Shown: positions 6,473-8,674 of the stretch, in pieces | Numbering within the stretch: position 1 is the first letter of the stretch | How the letters are laid out: each line of letters starts with the position of its first letter | Assembly (NCBI GenBank): GCA_051881655.1 | Contig: JBJEQH010000178.1 | Coordinates: 1 to 8,674, forward strand | Source of the DNA: Heritagella sp051881655 | GTDB taxonomy: Bacteria; Bacillota; Clostridia; Oscillospirales; Acutalibacteraceae | Direction: 5' to 3' | DNA length: 8,674 bases | The notes under the pieces: model-generated | The model's input: only the letters and a program-made list of their open reading frames with translations | The model's database searches: none | Told to the model about the DNA's origin: nothing | Position numbers and translations under genes: made by a program

Positions 6473-6492
6473 CTCTGCCGGATCCGGCAGAG
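6473..6492. promoter_or_regulatory. 20-bp perfect palindrome, candidate operator
   Basis: The half-site CTCTGCCGGA is followed at once by its exact complement TCCGGCAGAG. The palindrome begins 12 nt past the -10 box of the beta-galactosidase promoter, near +6 to +25, where a bound repressor would block transcription. It would also fold as a hairpin in the 5' UTR. A LacI- or other sugar-regulator operator is the simplest reading; no regulator gene is in the window. Confidence 0.6.
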
Positions 6493-6504
6493 TCTCCTGT
6501 TTGT

Positions 6505-6533
6505 ATGATACTACAGGAAAGGAAAAGGGACAA
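6505..6533 (-). promoter_or_regulatory. Promoter of the beta-galactosidase gene
   Basis: A -35 box TTGTCC (6533-6528), a 17-nt spacer and a -10 box TATCAT (6510-6505) stand about 100 nt upstream of the GH42 start. The predicted start near 6498 leaves a leader of about 95 nt containing the palindrome 6473-6492. Confidence 0.72.
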
Positions 6534-6561
6534 GAGAAAAATTTTCTCGCCCCCGCCCCCT

Positions 6562-6597
6562 AAAAAGAAGAACCGCTTTTTCGAAAAAAAGCGGTTC
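6562..6597 (-). terminator. Intrinsic terminator of the ABC half-transporter gene
   Basis: A perfect 12-bp stem, GAACCGCTTTTT paired with AAAAAGCGGTTC, closes a TTCG tetraloop and is followed by TTCTTTTT. It lies 10 nt past the transporter stop codon and separates that gene from the beta-galactosidase promoter. Confidence 0.92.
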
Positions 6598-6607
6598 CCT
6601 CCGGTTT

Positions 6608-8341
6608 TTATGCCTGTGCAATGGCCTGCACTTCACACAGCTTTTTGTATACGCCGTTTTTACTCAGCAGCTCCTCGTGGCGGCCGCGCTCGACCACCTT
6701 TCCCTCTTCCAGAACCAGGATCTGATCCGCACGGCGCACGGTGGACAGCCGGTGCGCAATGACCAGAATGGTGCGGGTTCCCGCCAGCTCGTCAATGGCC
6801 TTCTGAATTTCGGCCTCGGTCTCCGTATCCACGGCCGAGGTGGCCTCGTCCAGAATCAGCACCGGGGTATTGCGGAGGATGGCCCGGGCGATGGACAGGC
6901 GCTGCTTCTGCCCGCCGGACAGCCGCACGCCCCGCTCGCCCACCAGGGTCTGGTACCCGTCGGGCATGCGCTCGATAAACTCGGCCGCGTGGGCCGCTTT
7001 GGCCGCCGCCAGAATCTGCTCTTCCCCGGCGCCCTCCACCCCGTAGGCGATGTTCTCGGCGATGGTGCCGTTGAACAGGAAGGTATCCTGCAGCACCATG
7101 GAGATGCGGGCGCGCACATCCGACAGGCGCGCGTGGCGGATATCCTGCCCATCCAGCAGAACCCGGCCGGAAATCGGATCGTAAAAGCGCTCGATCAGCG
7201 AGGTGACCGTGGTTTTGCCCACCCCGGTGGGGCCCACCAGCGCCACCATGGTGCCCGGCTGTGCCCGGAACGAGACGTCATCCAGCACCGGCTCTTTTTC
7301 ATCATACCAGAAGGTCACGTGGTCAAACACCACTTCGCCCCGGGGCTCGGGCATTTCGGCGGGGTGCTCGTCCTCCGTGATCTCGGATTCGGCGTCCAGA
7401 ATATCGAAAAACCGCACCGCGCCGGCATAGGTCTGCTGCACATCCTCCACCAGCCGGGCCAGAGTGGCCAGCGGCTCGTAGAAAAGGGACAGGTACATCA
7501 TAAAGCCCACCACGTCGCTGACCGGCATCTCGCCGTGCAGGGCCATCATCCCGCCCAGGCCCACGACGATCACCGTGCCCATGGAGGTGAGGAACTGCAC
7601 CAGCGGCTGGTACAGCGCATTGGCAAAATTGGCATGGATGTTCACCCGGGAGTACACCTTGCACTCCTCTTCGATTTTCTCATGCTCGGCCTGCTCTTTG
7701 CCGAAGGTCTGGATCTCCCGGATGCCGGAGACATTGTCCTGCAGCACGCCGTTGAGCTCGCCCAGCACCCGCTGGTTGATCCGGTACAGCGGCGCCACCT
7801 TTTTGGAATACTGCATACTGAGCAGCACCACAAAGGGCACCGGGATCAGGGTGAACAGCGCCAGGGTGGGATTGATGACAAACAGCATCACCGCCACGCC
7901 CAGGACGATCAGCGCATTGCTGACCAGATCGGGGATGGCGTGGGCCACCAGAATTTCAATCTGGCGGGTATCGTTGACCATGCGGCTCATCAGGTCGCCG
8001 GTCTGCTTGTCGTGGTAATAGCGCAGCGAGAGCGACTGCAGCTTGTCGTACACCGTCAGCGTCAGCTCGGGGACAAAGCGCCAGGCGGCCAGATGGGAGA
8101 TGCCCAGCTGGATAAACCGGCACACCGCCCGCACCAGGTAGGCGCCCACCAGCACCAGCACGTAGGTGATGAGCAGCTGTTCGGTCATGCCGCCCTCGAT
8201 CTGCAGTCCCGCGGTCAGCCGGCGGGTGATCTCCGGTGTGACCAGATTGAGCAGGGCCGCCGCGATAATGCCCAAGATGGCGATCAGCAGCGTTCCCCAG
8301 TGGCGCCGCGCCATCAGCACCAGCCGTTTTGTAAATCCCAT
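6608..8341 (-). CDS. ABC transporter, fused permease and ATP-binding half-transporter
   Basis: A 577-residue half-transporter of the exporter type (MsbA/LmrA/BmrA-like), presumably dimerising in the membrane to expel a lipid, drug or peptide; the substrate is not readable. Six membrane spans fall within residues 15-300, including AILGIIAAALLNLV, LLITYVLVLVGAYLV and the pair at 140-175. The ATPase domain (about 337-570) has Walker A GPTGVGKTT (370-378), Q-loop Q418, signature LSGGQ (474-478), Walker B VLILDE (494-499) with catalytic E499, D-loop SAVD and H530 in IAHRLSTV. All catalytic residues are present, so a homodimer would have two active sites. AAGGAGG stands about 10 nt before the ATG. 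It has its own promoter and terminator and no adjacent second half-transporter in the window. Confidence 0.94.
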   Translation of the reverse strand: MGFTKRLVLMARRHWGTLLIAILGIIAAALLNLVTPEITRRLTAGLQIEGGMTEQLLITYVLVLVGAYLVRAVCRFIQLGISHLAAWRFVPELTLTVYDKLQSLSLRYYHDKQTGDLMSRMVNDTRQIEILVAHAIPDLVSNALIVLGVAVMLFVINPTLALFTLIPVPFVVLLSMQYSKKVAPLYRINQRVLGELNGVLQDNVSGIREIQTFGKEQAEHEKIEEECKVYSRVNIHANFANALYQPLVQFLTSMGTVIVVGLGGMMALHGEMPVSDVVGFMMYLSLFYEPLATLARLVEDVQQTYAGAVRFFDILDAESEITEDEHPAEMPEPRGEVVFDHVTFWYDEKEPVLDDVSFRAQPGTMVALVGPTGVGKTTVTSLIERFYDPISGRVLLDGQDIRHARLSDVRARISMVLQDTFLFNGTIAENIAYGVEGAGEEQILAAAKAAHAAEFIERMPDGYQTLVGERGVRLSGGQKQRLSIARAILRNTPVLILDEATSAVDTETEAEIQKAIDELAGTRTILVIAHRLSTVRRADQILVLEEGKVVERGRHEELLSKNGVYKKLCEVQAIAQA

Positions 8342-8370
8342 GGGATTTTCCCTCCTTGCGGTTCCTTATC

Positions 8371-8403
8371 TAACAAAGTTATCATACCGTTTTTCCGCAA
8401 AAC
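8371..8403. promoter_or_regulatory. Inverted repeats within and after the transporter promoter
   Basis: The promoter spacer contains GTTTT-gcgga-AAAAC (minus strand, 8403-8389), a perfect 5-bp inverted repeat. TAAC-aaa-GTTA (8371-8381) overlaps the expected transcript start and the last base of the -10 box. Both sit where a regulator of exporter expression would bind. They are short and AT-rich, so chance is a real alternative. Confidence 0.3.
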
Positions 8404-8409
8404 TGTCAA
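8381..8409 (-). promoter_or_regulatory. Strong promoter of the ABC half-transporter gene
   Basis: A consensus -35 box TTGACA (8409-8404), a 17-nt spacer and a -10 box TATGAT (8386-8381) lie about 40 nt upstream of the transporter ATG, giving a leader of about 33 nt. This is the closest match to the sigma-A consensus in the window. Confidence 0.9.
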
Positions 8410-8437
8410 GGTGCCCCCTTCATTTGGCGCGGCGCAG

Positions 8438-8477
8438 AAAAAGAGGGCCCCCTCTTCTTTTCAAAGAGGGGACCCTC
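8438..8477 (-). terminator. Intrinsic terminator of htpG
   Basis: GAGGG-T-CCCCTCTT pairs with AAGAGGGG-G-CCCTC (about 14 bp with one T-G pair) around the loop TGAAAAG, followed by five T. It lies 12 nt past the htpG stop codon and 28 nt before the -35 box of the transporter promoter. Confidence 0.92.
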
Positions 8478-8489
8478 CGGGAAACAACC

Positions 8490-8674
8490 TTATTCGCCCA
8501 CCATCAGCTCGCAGACCTTGTTGGTATAGGCCACCGGGTCCTCCACCGGGAAGCCCTCGATCAGCATGGCCTGGGTGTACAGCAGTTCGGCGTACTCCTT
8601 CACCTTCGCCTTATCCCCCTCGTACAGGGACTGCAGCTTGCGGAAAATGGGGTGGTTGACATTGATTTCCAGCA
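8490..8674 (-). CDS. htpG: Molecular chaperone HtpG (Hsp90), C-terminal 60 residues
   Basis: Only the C-terminus is present, and the gene enters from the right edge. The visible peptide begins LEINVNHPIFRKL, continues through KVKEYAELLYTQAMLIEGF and ends NKVCELMVGE before TAA. This matches the last part of the Hsp90 dimerisation domain, with the family pattern of N-x-x-HP followed by L-L-y-x-QA-x-L-x-E-G and an N/K-x-x-x-E-L-M/L end. HtpG is a cytosolic ATP-dependent chaperone; its ATPase domain is outside the window. It has its own terminator at 8438-8477, so it is not cotranscribed with the transporter that follows. Confidence 0.86.
   Translation of the reverse strand, partial: LEINVNHPIFRKLQSLYEGDKAKVKEYAELLYTQAMLIEGFPVEDPVAYTNKVCELMVGE

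Noticed and set aside
3620..6508. A plus-strand frame of 962 codons open across the reductase and beta-galactosidase genes
   Set aside because: It is antisense to three well-supported features, its peptide is rich in low-complexity Pro/Arg/Ala/Gly/His, it crosses intergenic DNA and it has no domain. GC-rich third codon positions keep antisense frames open.
6677..8659. A plus-strand frame of 660 codons antisense to the ABC transporter and htpG
   Set aside because: It is the mirror of a transporter with complete motifs and it runs through a promoter and two terminator regions; His/Gln/Gly-rich composition and no recognisable domain.
1..8674. CRISPR arrays, tRNA or rRNA genes, insertion sequences and phage genes
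   Set aside because: I saw no regularly spaced repeats, no cloverleaf with a T-loop motif, and no transposase, integrase or phage structural protein on either strand.

Overview
The window is GC-rich and every gene lies on the minus strand, so the genes read from high to low coordinates. The organism looks like a GC-rich member of the Clostridia, probably a gut Oscillospiraceae-type bacterium. The reasons are an ECF-type vitamin transporter, a TPP riboswitch with a terminator expression platform, strong AGGAGG-type ribosome binding sites, sigma-A type promoters and several intrinsic terminators. This taxonomic call is an inference.

Layout in transcription order. (1) The last 60 codons of htpG (Hsp90), ending in an intrinsic terminator. 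(2) A monocistronic ABC half-transporter (exporter fold) with its own near-consensus promoter and a terminator with a UUCG loop. (3) A promoter with a 20-bp perfect palindrome just downstream, then a GH42 beta-galactosidase. After a 143-nt gap come an iron-sulfur-flavoprotein-like NAD(P)H/FMN reductase and a D-2-hydroxyacid dehydrogenase. No promoter is visible in that gap, so the three may share a transcript. A GC-rich hairpin follows the dehydrogenase and overlaps the next promoter. (4) A promoter, a TPP riboswitch and an intrinsic terminator lead a thiamine-precursor uptake operon. Its genes are ykoE (ECF S-component), an NMT1/THI5-like binding protein without any possible signal peptide, and a YkoD-like ECF ATPase cut by the window edge. 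The ECF T-component is not in the window and is expected just beyond position 1.

The thiamine operon is the most coherent unit: the riboswitch senses TPP and shuts off import of thiamine or its pyrimidine precursor. Its odd element is the periplasmic-type binding-protein fold encoded as a cytosolic protein between the membrane S-component and the ATPase. I see no CRISPR array, tRNA, rRNA, insertion sequence or phage gene, and no clearly new defence or mobile system.
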